Shown: positions 18,433-30,736, counted from the first letter of the stretch. The stretch: DNA of 64,000 nucleotides from Harmothoe impar (GCA_947462335.1 OX381707.1:18354404-18418403), one strand, 5' to 3'. The notes: generated by a model from the sequence alone, not told the origin. Numbers and translations are program-made.

Positions 18433-19545
18433 GGTTAAGTATCACTATACTTATAACTATCAGCCAAAGTCTCCAATATGATATCTACCAAAATTAGATA
18501 ACCAGTGGACATGAATTGGAGAGAGGTAAGGGGCGTTGGTGAACAGTAACTGGTAACTTGTGAGTAAGTGGCGCCACCCAGGGAGTCACTTGGTATTCTA
18601 CTCTGTGTTGAAGGGAGTTGTGCAACATAAATTGTTAGAATTATGAGAAAATTCATAGTTGTTCCCAAATAACCCTTGGATAGAATAGAGCATATGGTTT
18701 TATCCTATGTAGATGCAAAAAGTGATGAGTTAGGCCCAAAACAGAGAAAAATAGGACTACCTGTGAATAAAAGTGTCTTCCTTGAGATTTCTTTGCTCAT
18801 GCACATCAAACAGGCTGATACATTATACATGTGTGAGGGAATGCTTAATGAGGCTAGGGCTAAGACTGGTCACCAACATTGTGGATGGCTGATTTTGTCC
18901 ATTATGCTATAAAGAGGCATAGAGGAATAGTATAGTGATTACTTGCACGTGGCTTATAGAGCACTTGGCCGTCGATGGTAGCACCGCTTCTGCTAAGTTG
19001 AGAACCTTCAGTACAGGCCCTTGGCCAGTAGGTGGAGCAGCTAACGGGGGTTATGACATCACAGGACAGACCACCATTGCTTCTGTCTGTTGTGATTTCC
19101 AGGACTTGGCGCTACAGTGAGTAGGTCTAGGTACTGAAGGTCAATGCTATTCACATGTCTTCAAGGTAACACAGACTGAAGCAATTACTATCCCGACTTA
19201 GGCCCCATCTAGAGACAGCCTAAGGAGGCACCGGGGGTTAGACATGGCCACACCCATGGCCTAACACCTAGGAGCCCTATAGCCTCACACCATGAACATC
19301 CGCTGTGAAGCACTGGTAACAGGCCAAAGTAGTGACATCTGGTGAGTACTAGGGGAACTCAACAAATATGAGCAGTATTAACTTTGTTCTACCACTTCTA
19401 CCTGGATATCTAGAGAACTGGTTGTGTGTGGAGAGTCCTCATGCCAGCTGTGGTCAGAATAGAATGGATAGACTCACAATGAAGAACACCTTCAGATCAT
19501 AGCTAATCTAAACTGGTGTAGAGGTCGCGGAAAACTTAGTCATTG

Positions 19546-19617
19546 GGTCGGCTGGGAATCGAACCACAAACTTCTCGCACCGGTGACAAGCATGCTAACC
19601 GTTACACTACCAAACCT
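19546..19617 (-). repeat. tRNA-Asp-like SINE head or tRNA pseudogene
   Basis: The minus strand carries GTAGTGTAACGGTTAGCAT, a GTCAC anticodon-region match and GTGGTTCGATTCCCAGC. Acceptor ends pair at 6 of 7 positions, but the anticodon and T stems pair poorly. It is therefore called tRNA-derived rather than a functional gene. Confidence 0.5.
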
Positions 19618-19693
19618 GACTACTCTCCGCTCCCTACGTTACTGGATCGGTATGGTACAGAGGGGAAGGATTACCCAGGTGTTCCATGTATAT

Positions 19694-19942
19694 TGTAGCG
19701 GGCACGGCAATCCCACATCTCAGCCGAGATTGAGGCTACATCTCGGCCGAGATTGGGGCTACATCTCGGCCGAGTTTGGGGCTACATCTCGGCCGAGATT
19801 GGGGCTACATTTTGGACGCTCGAGGGGGGGTATATAAGTCGGGACTGACTCTGTACTAATCAGATAGATATTGGACTTCATGAATAAAGGAACACCCACA
19901 AGGCTAGCTGTCGTGTCTTCTATACTATGCTTCTGATATCCT

Positions 19943-19946
<4 letters not shown>
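19694..19946 (+). mobile_element. Solo LTR candidate
   Basis: It begins TGTAGCGGGCACGGC and ends CTAACA (TG..CA). It contains TATATAAG at about 19832, a downstream AATAAA at about 19884, and four 23-bp repeats with the TCTCGGCCGAGA palindrome (19713-19812). ATAT flanks both ends, although the right flank is a TA repeat. This layout is typical of a gypsy-type LTR. No internal retrotransposon genes adjoin it. Confidence 0.55.
19713..19812. repeat. Four 23-bp tandem repeats with TCTCGGCCGAGA palindrome
   Basis: The period is 23 bp (starts near 19713, 19736, 19759 and 19782). They lie just upstream of the TATA box of the LTR candidate, where enhancer repeats would be expected. Confidence 0.9.

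Positions 19947-19986
<40 letters not shown>
19947..19986. repeat. (TA)n microsatellite
   Basis: An unbroken TA run immediately right of the LTR candidate. Confidence 0.95.
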
Positions 19987-19990
<4 letters not shown>

Positions 19991-20348
19991 ATTTTGCGAA
20001 AAAGAACCCTCATCCATAGAGAAGAGTTCTAACGACTTGATCATTTCTGTTGCCGCTGTGACTACCAGGGGATAATGAAGGTGTGGACCTAACTGGTGAT
20101 TTGGAGTATCTAATGGAATAAATGAAATAATAATGCAGCATTAGGACATGTGTTACAAATTCTGTAGACACATAAAACTCTAATCTAGCCAATGTATTAA
20201 TGAACATTCATTATTATGAAACATTCAGTTTAAAGTGAAGACAAAGAAAAACAATTTGGTGAAAACTGCAAGTATAATTTTTATTCAGATACACTTTTCT
20301 TTTAAATTTATTTATCCTGGCAGGATGCAATGGCCTGGTAAACCGTTT

Positions 20349-21911
20349 TCAAGGTGCTATGATGCAGGGATTGATGGAGATGGAATATTTCCTTTGGTAA
20401 GCTTGATACAGGAAGGCTTCCTCCCTAGACTTGATGAAGCCTACATTTGTGAGAAGACGTTCATTGTCATTGCAGAATTCAGGCAGGACATTGGTCCCCA
20501 TTTCACAATCTATAGCTGGAGCTACAGTCAATATGGGTCTCTTCCACAAGCTCTTGGTCTCAGTAGCCAGGATGCAAAGACAGTAGCTATCGACTTCACC
20601 CGGGTTGCATACAACGTCCCCTGGGAAGCGACAACCTGAAATATGAATTCACAACTGTTACTGCATTATACCAACTCTATACTGTTAATAATTGATATAG
20701 CTGAGCAGTTGAATTCAATGTAGTCTTACAGTGTACGCTATGGTATTAGTGTACATGGGCAATACAATATATTTACAGTTTAAAAGGAAATGTTTTTGGG
20801 TTGGGAGATGATGTGTGTGTGTGAAAGCATATTGATAATCGCCATCTTGATGAATTACTGAAATTATTTAAAACGCTTTAAAATTCATTCATGAACAGAA
20901 ACCTGAATGAAGTAATTTTTGACGATTCATGAGGAAGTTATAGTCCATTGCAGCAAGAAAGAATGACTTTCAAAAAATATTTTGGTAAGGTTTTTAAACT
21001 TCTCTGATGCATGACAGACAAATACATGAATATTATTTCAAAATCTGTCATTCTAATATACACTTTTTGAAGGATAATTCTCCTGTGAAACTTGATGCAA
21101 GATGGTTGCAAACACAGGCATTACCGATGATGTTATGGGGATTCTGCTAAAACCAAGTAAACATAACTTAATTATGAAAAAGTCACCCTCTCTTGCTGCA
21201 TTGATTTGTAGGGTCTTACCGTTTCTATTCATGTAGGGGATGGCGAGGGGGACAGCTCTATGTTGGTGCTGATATCCTCCAGGGTATACGATGGGCCGTG
21301 CTGCATAGCCTTGAACCAATCCTCCATAACCCCCAATGTGGCCAACTCCTGCAGCCACCGGTAAAATACCTACTCCAATACTCTTCCCTTCTACTGGAGA
21401 ACTGGTGTTTCCTGCTTGCACTGCAACATCTGCTGGGAGTGCTGATTTTAGCCCATCACCAGTTTTGCTTGTCTTGCCTTCATTGTTGGTCAATGCATCT
21501 TTAGCCTTGCCATAGTTCATTGTGGTCGAGTCTGATTTAGACTTGATCTCATTTGACACAACATCAGGTGGACTGTCCCCATGCGTTGATGCTAGCTTTA
21601 TCTCTGCACCAAACACTTGGTGAAACACTGCAAAGACACAACATTGCTGGGATTTATTACATGTAGCCTCCTCCTATAGAAACTGTGTACTCTTTCCTTT
21701 CATCACATTATGTGCACATACTTATATTCAAAACCACCCTTGAAGTAGGGGACGTGTTGTAAATCACATGACAGCAGAGATATGTTCACAGCAATATGTC
21801 ATACACATATTATTATAGATACTCAAAATATAGGTTTGGTATATATACAAACCCAGGCCTGTATCTCTCTCACTCACCTAGACTGGACAGAAGAAGTCCC
21901 ACAAGCATCAT
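20349..21911 (-). CDS. Six-cysteine secreted protein family, unit B (242 aa, three exons)
   Basis: Exons: 21911-21878 (MMLVGLLLSSL), 21627-21220 and 20635-20349. Donors are GTGAGT and GTAAGA, acceptors end in TGCAG and TTTCAG, introns are phase 1, and the total is 729 nt including TGA. A signal peptide ends near VFHQVFGA. The middle exon is hydrophilic, then carries SPVEGKSIGVG and a GYGGLVQGYAARPIVYPGGY stretch. The last exon has CRFPGDVVC, SLWKRP, EFCNDN, RLL and KSREEAFL, ending NPCIIAP. It has eight cysteines in the last exon (two beyond the family's six). The TATA box is at 21981-21988. Minus-strand AATAAA lies near 20280. Function unknown; extracellular by its signal peptide. Confidence 0.85.
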
Positions 21912-21980
21912 GGTTTTGCCGTTTGTGTAACGTACTGCAGCAAGGATATGCTCCCACGTTTCGCTATGGAGCCCAGTCTC

Positions 21981-21988
21981 TTTATATA
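21981..21988 (-). promoter_or_regulatory. TATA box of unit B
   Basis: The minus strand reads TATATAAAGAGACTG, 70 nt upstream of the unit B ATG. Unit C has the same TATATAAAGAGACTGAG sequence at the same distance. Confidence 0.75.
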
Positions 21989-22479
21989 GATAGGAAAGAA
22001 AAATACTCTTATGCCTAAGGGTAACATTAGACCTTTTTAAAAGTTTAATCAAAGTATATATGAAAGTAATAGAAGTCTACATTGTATGCAACAGTATGAC
22101 TAATTGAAGTTTCAATGGGAGCTAGACTTCTTTTAATGATTATATAAACGGGAGTATAACATTTCTCTTTGTCATCATTCCCTGATAATTATGATAGACG
22201 AGGAGATGCTCCTGAAGGGCCCATCTTTATTTCTTGTCACGATGGACAAAGGAAGTTGTTGCTAAAAATGCACAGGTACTCCAATGGTGGATCAAGCCTC
22301 ATGATAAAGTTTAGCATCGAACATATGAATGCAGCACAGGTTATGATTAAGAATGGGGGGGGGGGTGAATCGGGCGAGAGGGGTTCAAACATTTTCAATT
22401 GTTATATAAGGACCTCAATCCCACCCACCAGAGCTACATCTATGTACCATAATAACCAAGTGCATAGTGCATAAAAAAT

Positions 22480-24860
22480 AATGTGTTCCTTAAAGGGTTA
22501 ACAAAATCCCCACTCTCTAATATAAATATAGAACCCACTTTCACTTTGGATAATGTACATGTACTAGCTTCTCTTTTCAGTTAATTTGATTCTTAGTATC
22601 CATCAAATCTCATTAACCCTTTCAGGTCCGCATAGTGGTTCAACACAGTACACGTTTGTTCTCTTGATGCATGCACAAAGCCCTGATGAGTAACTTGCTA
22701 CAGCTGTATGTATGCACCATGCTGAACCTATGCCGCACTTGTGAGTTACTCCCAAACATTATTTTGGTGCATATGACGACTAATCAACATAGACCTCAAG
22801 GTATTAGGCCGGTATAATAATTCGGCTGATGCTGTTTTACATAACACTATGCAAAAGCTGCAATATGGGTCCAGACCACTAAATTCGACATGGTGACATT
22901 TTTTTCAGGATTTTCTTTTTCAAGTTATTGACCATTAGCTGTGTACCACAGTATTTGGTATCTTTCTTTAAAATGGCACGGAAGATGGTGGTTATTGAGG
23001 ATTTAAAAAAAAAAGTGTGTTTAAGGCAACATGGTCAGAAAAAATATGGTACGTAGGTTGTTTTCTATTATTTTTTTTAAGGTAGAAAGTACTGGCAATG
23101 TGTCCTGAAGGCCACGGTGACTTGTCCATCATTAGGATGACTCATTGATTCCCCCAGTGACTTGTGATATCATGAAATTGTTTGATGTCATTTTTTTCGA
23201 GAAGCTAAAACACAAAAAAAATGAAAACTTTGATTCATTTATGTGTGAGATAACAAAGGCTAAAGCGATTAGACGCTTAGTCTGAATAGCATATAATGTT
23301 TATAATAGAAGTTGCGTAACTATCTTGTTACTTCGTGTGATGATGCTAAGGCAAATACATATGTTCATGAGAGACCTACAATTGACTGTTATTCCAAGCA
23401 AAGTCATATTCAAAAATGACCGAGGGGTCAGTCAGTAGTGGCTAACCTAGGTTCATCATTGGTGTGTATTTGTATACCACTAGTTGGTGCCACCTGTGAT
23501 GACCACTCAGTGGCTCCCCCTGGAAATTAAAAGACTAAGGTGGGTTGGTCAGTACTGACCAACCTGACAATAATAACTTACCTTGGTTGGTTGTATAGGG
23601 AGCCAAAAAATGACTAACTAGGTTAGGCACTAGTGACTGAGAGATTGGTCGTATAGGGAGCCTAGGAATATCAGTGTGGGGGAGGGGGCGCTTATCGAAG
23701 GGAGGGGGCGCTTATTAGGGGAAGAGTGATTATCATGTGAAATAGGATATTTTAAAAATTATTAAAAGATGACCGCAAAAAATACGGGAACGAATTTGAC
23801 CCATATGGTAGGCCGTTTGGAGATTGTTATTGTTTTTTTATTGTAGAGGGTTACCAAGGTACCTTTACCATGACAACAACCCACACTAGGTGGATGTCAA
23901 AATGGCCGCCATGTTTGATTGGGTCGTGTTCTGGCTTATAAATCCATCAATTCCATATTTAATAAGATACGATCGTATCTGAATTGATGTGATTAACCTT
24001 CGTAGAGGTTTGTTCTTTTTATTTATTGACACGTATATTATATATGCACATCAAGTTGTTTTCTATGTAATATAGTCATTACTCCACTTTTGAATGGGGG
24101 TTCCCAAGAAGCTCTGTTCAGGAGCGGATTTGATGAGTAAACAGAGCTGCCTAAGACACATATTTCTTGGCCTTAGAACAATTGCAATGAACATGGCATT
24201 TTTAGATAGACTGGGGCATGAAATACAGAGCCCCTACAATGCCAATGGAAATCTCTAAGTTTGTCTTACAGTGGTAGACTTATCGTTACCAACCATTATA
24301 TAGGTTGACTTGCTCTTTGATGAGAGAGGCCAATTGCTGATATACCATGTAGATATGCATAATATTAAGGCAGTGTAGGTGCAGACTATTTTTATTTTGC
24401 ATTTGCTTCATCTTACCAGGCTTTTCTGGCCTTCTTGATAATTCTCTTAATGCAATTGAAGAGCAGGAGGTAGAGCACACAATGAATAGCTGCCTAATCA
24501 TGCATTGGCTGACTGGGCCACTATACATTGTGGTAGATAATACTGTATTTGCCTATGCGTAGTATGGCTGGCCACATTATTTGGTCCATTGTGACGTCAC
24601 TCTCCCAAGTCTATTTCATTTTTAACTGCTTAGTACTGTATATATTGGTAGTATGTTTGTCAGAATTGTGTTAATTAATACCCATTCTACCTATAGAAAG
24701 TCACATAACATTATGCTGGTCCTTTCTTTTATAGGAATAATGAAAAAATAAGGCAGCATAAAAACATGTGATCCCACTAATGGTTACAGCAAATCCGAAT
24801 CCAGGTGATGCATTAATATGAAACATTCTGTTTGAAGTGAAGAAAAAGAGACAACAATTT
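22480..24860. other. Intergenic DNA between units B and C
   Basis: There is no gene. 22480-22860 matches 27120-27610 upstream of unit C (shared CAGTATCCATCAAAT and CCCTTTCAGG landmarks), showing that the units were duplicated with their flanks. The repeat at 23391-23680 also recurs. Confidence 0.6.
23391..23680. repeat. Dispersed repeat with GGTCAGTACTGACC palindrome, copy 1
   Basis: It matches 28185-28500 and, partly, 25545-25770 and 28013-28150. Shared landmarks are CAGTGGCTCCCCCTGG, GTTGGTCAGTACTGACC and TATAGGGAGCC. Confidence 0.8.
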
Positions 24861-24890
24861 GGTAAAACAATTTTTATTGAGATGTGTTCA

Positions 24891-26783
24891 TCACGGTGCA
24901 ATTATGCAAGGATTAAGGGAGTAGGCATACTTCCTCTGGTGAGCATGATACAGGAAGGCTTCTTCCCTAGACTTGATGAATCCCACATTTGTGAGGAGAC
25001 GTTCATTTGTGTTGCAAAATTCAGGCAGGACATTGGTCCCCATTTCACAATCTATGGCTGGAGCTACAGTCATTATGGGTCTCTTCCACAGACTCTTGCT
25101 CTCAGTAGAAAGGATGCACAGGCAGTAGGTAGCGATTGGATCAAGTGGGTTACATACAACGTCACCGGGGAAGCGGCAACCTGAAATATAAAGCCACAAC
25201 TGTAACATACCAACTCTACATTCACAGAGAGAAGAAGTAGAATCACTGTAGCTCTCAAATGAGTCCAGCCCCGATCACTGAGGTAACTCTCCCCACAACT
25301 CTAAAGTGACTCCCAATCATTAGGGAGTCTTAGAACAGAGTCATTATAGAGTCGTTATAGAGTTATTTTAGAGTCCTGCTAATGTTAAGGAGTCACGTTA
25401 GAGTCCCGGGGAGAGTTACCTCAGTGATCAAGTCGGAGTCACAGTGATTCCACTTCATTCATTCATGAGCAGAAACCTGGCTTCCTCCACTCTGATAATC
25501 TAAGTGTTCCAGGCCTAAATAATAAGTGTCTATTGCAGGTTAATCCTAGGGATATTGGTCAGTACTGACATACTGATATTCATAATTGACTGAGGCAAAA
25601 CTAATTGAAATATGACATTAGGCTCACTCGAAATGACTAATCCTAATAATCATGGAAATGGAAAGTTACCTAGGTTGATTGTATAGGGAGCCAAAAAAAA
25701 GACTAACTAGATTAATCACTATAGTGACTGAGTTGTTAGTCAGTACTGACTCAGGTCAATGAATATCAGTGATTTCTGAAGATGAGGATGTGAGTATCTT
25801 ACCGTTTCTATCAATGTAGGGGACGGCGAGGGGGACGGTTCTATGTTGGTGCCGATATCCGGCAGGGTATACGATGGGCTGTGCTGCATAGCCCTGAACC
25901 AATCCTCCATAACCCCCAATGTGGCCAACTCCTGCAGCAGCCGGGAAAATGCCTACTCCAATACTCTTCCCTTCTACTGGAGAACTGGTGTTTTTGGCTT
26001 GTTTCTGAACATCAGTTGGGAGTGATGCTCTTGGCCCAGTATTTTTCTTTGTATTGCCTTCATTGTCAGTTAATGCATCTTTAGCCTTGCCATATGTCTT
26101 TGTGGGTGAGTCTGGGTTAGACTTGATTTCACCTGGCACCACTACAGATGCACTCTCTCCATGTTTTGATGGTAGCTTTATCTCTGCACCAAGGACTTGG
26201 TCAAACACTGGAAGAGACAAGATCGGTAGGGTGTATTACGTAGGATTAGTACAACTACATGATGCAAACTGATTGTTACAATCCTTTACCGGGAAAACTA
26301 TCTTCCCGTATAGTACAGATTGTGCACTCATGACATAATTATGACCTTTGTTGTTCATGTTCATTTACAGCAAATCTTTTGGGAGGGCAGAAAGGGGAAA
26401 AAGTGTCCAGTATAGGAGGAGCAGGGTCCAAAAAGCCTCCCAGAGGCTATTTGGTAATATCCCCAATTTGAAAGGTTTAATATTAAGTGTTTGCTGGTCA
26501 GCATATATGTATTTTTCAATATATTGGTCAAATCCCAGAGGTAAAAGAAAAAAAAGAATTTGTGCAAAATGTCAAAGAATCCTGGTGGCGAATCTGAAAT
26601 CCAAGAAATCAGAATGACACCAACCTGAAAGGGAAAAGCTGTTGTAAAGTGAGGTATCGGCTATGGGCAGTGTGTGGGTGTTCAAGTATACATATAGATT
26701 ATCTAAATAGAGACAAATATGTAACCAAACTCTTTCTTTTGTCACTCACCTAATCCGGACAGAAGGAGCACTAGCAGCCTCAT
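24891..26783 (-). CDS. Six-cysteine secreted protein family, unit C (242 aa, three exons)
   Basis: Exons: 26783-26750 (MRLLVLLLSGL), 26207-25803 and 25180-24891. Donors GTGAGT and GTAAGA, acceptors CAG, phase-1 introns, total 729 nt with TGA. It is very similar to unit B, differing mainly in the hydrophilic part of exon 2. Conserved features are SPVEGKSIGVG, GGYGGLVQGYAAQPIVYP, CRFPGDVVC, SLWKRPIMTVAP, EFCNTN, KSREEAFLY and NPCIIAP. The TATA box is at 26853-26860 and a minus-strand AATAAA near 24868. Equal lengths of B and C despite substitutions suggest selection for an intact frame. Likely secreted; function unknown. Confidence 0.85.
25234..25456. mobile_element. GAAGTAGAATCACTGT fold-back MITE, copy 1
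   Basis: The ends GAAGTAGAATCACTGT and ACAGTGATTCCACTTC face each other, and inner arms (GAGGTAACTCTCC and GGAGAGTTACCTC) continue the fold-back. The centre is rich in GAGTC words. It lies in intron 2 of unit C. A second copy is at 50311-50538. Confidence 0.8.
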
Positions 26784-26852
26784 GGTGTTGCCTTTGGTGT
26801 AATAACCACGTTAAGAGTTATCTTCCTACTGCATGCTATGGAGCTCAGTCTC

Positions 26853-26860
26853 TTTATATA
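26853..26860 (-). promoter_or_regulatory. TATA box of unit C
   Basis: TATATAAA on the minus strand, 70 nt upstream of the unit C ATG, in the same context as in unit B. Confidence 0.75.
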
Positions 26861-27119
26861 GATGGGAAGAACCAGTTAGAGGAGAAAAAATACATTTTTG
26901 CCTGAGGCTAACATCAGAGCTATATAACTATTTAACCTAGGTATGAATGAAAGTAAAAGTACATAGTATGCAAAACTTTTAGATTTAAAGAGTCCCAAAT
27001 CTAGAACAAGTGATGTGATATTGCACATAGATATGTCTCTGTTGAGGGGTTTCACTGTAGTAACCAGTTGGGGTATTCGCTAAAATGGGGTGAAATACTT
27101 GCCCCCCCCCCCTCAACTG

Positions 27120-29098
27120 TGCCTGCGCAGCCCTTAAATGGTTAACAGAATCTCAGACATTAGACACTTATATATAGATCATTTGTAATTTCAGTTTGGA
27201 GACAAAAGCCTTTTCTTTTCAGTTGATTTGATTCTCAGTATCCATCAAATGTCATTGACCCTTTCAGGGCAGCAAAGTGCTTTAATAACGTGTACATTTC
27301 TGCCCTTTTGGTGCATACACGAAGCGTTGAACCCGCCACTGCTGCATCCATGCATCATACTCAACCTACTGATATGCTCCCCCAATTCAGCGCAAGTGAG
27401 CTACTTGCCAACATTGGTTTGGTGCACCATGATTATAAATGAACTTGCACCTCAAGGTAGCATACGCCCATGAAGGTTTAGAAAATATGTTACGACATTT
27501 AATGACAGCGGGCCGGTGTTAGGCACACGCTCATACATGGAATGATGCTGTTTCCCATAACACTATGCTACATCTGCGATATGGGTCTAGACTAAATTCC
27601 ACATGGTGAAACCTATAATGTTGAAAGTACCACCAATGAATTTTGAATTGCAAAATTGACTCTCAAGTCATCAGGATGATTTACTAATTCCTGCAGTGAC
27701 TAGGAATATCATGAAATATGTGAGATAATTAATTAGGTCACTGAAATCTGTAGCTGACTGACCAAAACTTTACTAGAATCTGGACAAATGTGAATATTTA
27801 AGAGATTATTATAAAAAATAATCGTTAAAATTGTGGAAAATCAGTTGGCCCTTTTTTCAACCAGGGTTGGGTGCCTAAAACGCACCGTGTTTTGTTTTGG
27901 TCCAAGCAGCAATGAATAAGGGCATGCCATTTGACTTTATCCCAGGTGACTGAGGCATGACAACAAATGCCTAATGACTTACTCAAAGGAATTAGCCTAA
28001 AGCTCATTGAAATGGAGAAGACTAAGGTGCGTTGATCAGCACCGACCAATCAGACAATATTAAGTGACCTAGGTTGGTTATATAGGGAGCCAAAAAATGA
28101 CTAACTTGGCCAGGCTATAGTGACTGAGAGATTGGTCGTATAGGGAGCCACATTGAAAGGGTTCCTAGGTTCGTCATATGTGTGTTAGTCATACTGGCAA
28201 AGTTATATTCAAAAATGACTGAGGGGTCAGTCAGTTGTGGCTAACTTGCTAGGTTCATCATTGGTGTGTTGTATTTGTATACCACTAGCTGGGGCCACCG
28301 GTAGGATACCATGATCACCACTCAGTGGCTCCCCCTGGAAATTAAAAGACTAAATGGGTTGGTCAGTACTGACCAACCTGACATTAATAACTTACCTAGG
28401 TTAGGCATATAGGGAGCCATAAAATTACTAACTAAGTTAGGCCCTAGTGAGTGAGAAATTGGTCGTATAGGGAGCCTAGGAATATCAGTGTACCTTGAGA
28501 TGCACCTCAATTTTGTAGTCATGCATGCATGATAGGCCCTGCGTTTGTGTATCACAGTACACCCTAAGAGATACTCTTTCCAGCAAAGGACAAATCAAGA
28601 CAATGCCATACATTAATAACTACATAATTAAAGCTTGACCGTCATGGTTGAAGGGAGGCCAAAAGCACTTTTGGGTATGGTTCGGTTTTGATTCACAAGA
28701 GGGCTCTTGAGGCTGGGAGCTCAGCTCTTACAGGCACAAGATAGGGTGAACATATGTTGTAGCTGGACAATGCTCATGGTCCCCTGTCCAAACACTGCTG
28801 CCCTCTGGTGGAACTGTTATTTTAGTCTATGTATGGAAAATGCTGAACTTATTCCTTGATGGCCCAGCTTTAAGGTGGACATCCCAAGGTGCGTGGTTAC
28901 CTTTAGGTCAGCCTACCCTATGGCCCTCACGCAGTACGGCCCAAGTTATACTCATGCAGAAACGGTCATATTGGCCACTTTATAGCGTGCATCTTTGTCT
29001 ATAGGACTCACTACATCGTGACCATTATTCCCTTGCAGACGCTGGTGTAGAGGTTATCTCGTTCCCAGATCCTCTGGTTTGGGCAATCTCTGTGGTTA
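27120..29098. other. Intergenic DNA upstream of unit C
   Basis: No gene is seen. It holds the flank duplicated from 22480-22860 and the dispersed repeat copies at 28013-28150 and 28185-28500. The remainder is unremarkable. Confidence 0.55.
28185..28500. repeat. Dispersed repeat with GGTCAGTACTGACC palindrome, copy 2
   Basis: Same family and order of landmarks as 23391-23680, about 4.8 kb away. This matches the spacing of the B/C gene duplication, so it was probably duplicated together with the genes. Confidence 0.75.
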
Positions 29099-29194
29099 GC
29101 TTGGAACCAATGAACAAGAACCAGAAATGGAACCAGAAAGTACGATGGGGAAGATAACATCATACATTCTGGTTCCTGCTGAGTGGTTCCAAGC
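29099..29194. repeat. Fold-back repeat (GCTTGGAACCA family), copy 2
   Basis: Diverged copy of 9149-9244 with the same outer words. A CACTG-ended element is inserted ~10 bp to its right. Confidence 0.75.
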
Positions 29195-29729
29195 TACCAG
29201 CAGCACTGTAAAAAGTTGTTGTTCGTGAACAGCAAAATTTGCTGTACATGTACAGTGCTTTAGCTGTAAATGATAATACAGCAAATTCTACTGTACATGT
29301 ACAATTCTGTTACTGTAGATGCAGGTTACGGTAGTGACTTGTAGATCTACAGTACATTTCCCTATAATATGTACACGAGAGGTCGTGGGATCGATCCTAG
29401 TTCTAGCCACCTCTCATCAGGGATCTTTAGCAACAAGGCTGTAGCTCATTTAATACAGACATCCCAGCTAACAAAAAACGTTTTCAGAACGTTTTAAAAC
29501 GTTTGTATATGGTTTGTAAGAAAATGTTTGTTTCCAAACGTTTTGAAACGTTTTTAAAACGTTTGGAAACAAACATTTTTGTACAAACCTTGTCTAACAT
29601 TTGTAGGGCTATATTTTATATTTAACCTCTAAGCCTAAATATATCGATAATTATTTACATGCCAAAACTTTTACATTTGGTTTAGACCATTTCTTTTGAA
29701 AAAGAAAATAAAGCACTTATTTACAAAAC

Positions 29730-29803
29730 TCCCTCCAGGATTCGAACCTGCACAAGCTATAACCCTGGGCCTGAAGGCAGCTACCAAACCCATGTGGCCA
29801 TGA
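29730..29803 (-). repeat. tRNA-like SINE head with perfect B-box
   Basis: The minus strand has GGTTCGAATCC and, ~50 nt upstream, TTTGGTAGCTGCC. It is the most promoter-like of the tRNA-derived sequences here, but the stems are incomplete. Confidence 0.5.
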
Positions 29804-29874
29804 AGCCGACATGTCTGCACAGGGTAATGGAAGGGACTGCTTATAGAGACCATAGGGGTACATGGAATAGCGGC

Positions 29875-29877
<3 letters not shown>

Positions 29878-29934
<57 letters not shown>
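29878..29934. repeat. (TA)n microsatellite
   Basis: About 28 uninterrupted TA units. Confidence 0.95.
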
Positions 29935-29937
<3 letters not shown>

Positions 29938-30085
29938 GGTCTGGATAAATCTCACTTTTTATATAGTCCCATTGAAGAGTTAAGTGTGCTAGCCCACAAG
30001 TCGAACTACCTACTCTAATGGGATATGCTCTTGTAATACATGTAATAGGAATCGTTTAGGCTTATGATTGTGTTCTCAGTAACAC

Positions 30086-30160
30086 CAGCCTCGTTAGCTC
30101 ATGAAGGAGAGCCTGGGAATCCCAATCTATAGGTCATGGGTTCGATTCTCAGCCTGGCTT
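30086..30160 (+). repeat. tRNA-like SINE head
   Basis: GCCTCGTTAGCTCATGAAGG with a downstream GGGTTCGATTCTCAGCC B-box. Confidence 0.5.
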
Positions 30161-30426
30161 TTACATTGCCATCCAAAAACGTCTGTAAAAGTTTGCAAGC
30201 AAATCTTTTGCAAACCTTTTGCAAATGTTTTTTTCAACCTTTTGCAAACGTTTATAAAACGTTTTCTTGCAAACGTTCTTTTGTGTCAACGTTTTTACGT
30301 TTTATAAACGTTTTTTCCAAAACGTTTGCAAACCTCCTGCAAACGTTTTTCGACCGTTAGGAAAACGTTTTTTTGTTAGCTGGGATGGCAGAGATAGGTT
30401 ATATCCCAATATGACCATTTGTAACA

Positions 30427-30736
30427 CCGGCTCTGTGGCGCAAAGGATCAGGGCCTGTCTCCAACACCACAGGTGGTGAGTTCAATCCTTGGTGGAGCCA
30501 CTTCTCTTGTTTCACCTACATCCACCCAAAATTCGTTTTTCCCTCACATGGATGGTTAAAAATATCATCAGCACTTGGAGGCGAACTCCAGACCTTTACA
30601 AATTATTATTAACCAGTTGAGAAGTAGAGTAGAGATATATCCCAATATGAATGTTTGTAACACCGGCCCTGTGGAGCAACGGATCAGCGCCTGTCTCCAA
30701 CACCACAGGTGGTGAGTTCAATCCTTGGTGGAGCCA
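30427..30736 (+). repeat. Tandem tRNA-Arg-like SINE dimer
   Basis: GGCTCTGTGGCGCAAAGGAT with GTGAGTTCAATCC at 30427-30500, repeated with substitutions at about 30664-30736. The surrounding ~235 bp is also duplicated (shared ATATCCCAATATGA and CCTCACATGGATGGTTA). Confidence 0.65.

Larger units (their letters stand above)
17821..19693. other. Gene-free stretch with a hairpin and a SINE
   Basis: No coding gene is supported. It includes the hairpin at 18312-18432 and the tRNA-Asp-like sequence at 19546-19617. ORFs of 60-80 codons here lack any recognisable domain. Confidence 0.5.
29463..30384. mobile_element. CCCAGCTAAC-ended inverted-repeat element nested in the CACTG element
   Basis: The ends CCCAGCTAACAAAAAACG and CGTTTTTTTGTTAGCTGGG form ~22-bp inverted repeats. 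Subterminal AAACGTTT-rich sequence follows both. Flanks read AT on each side, a possible 2-bp target duplication. Inside are a (TA)n run and tRNA-like sequences. Confidence 0.7.

Noticed and set aside
20235..20639. Plus-strand 134-codon ORF, and the similar 24837-25184 ORF
   Set aside because: They are antisense to exon 3 of units B and C. The minus-strand frame carries the conserved Cys domain and fits the splice sites.
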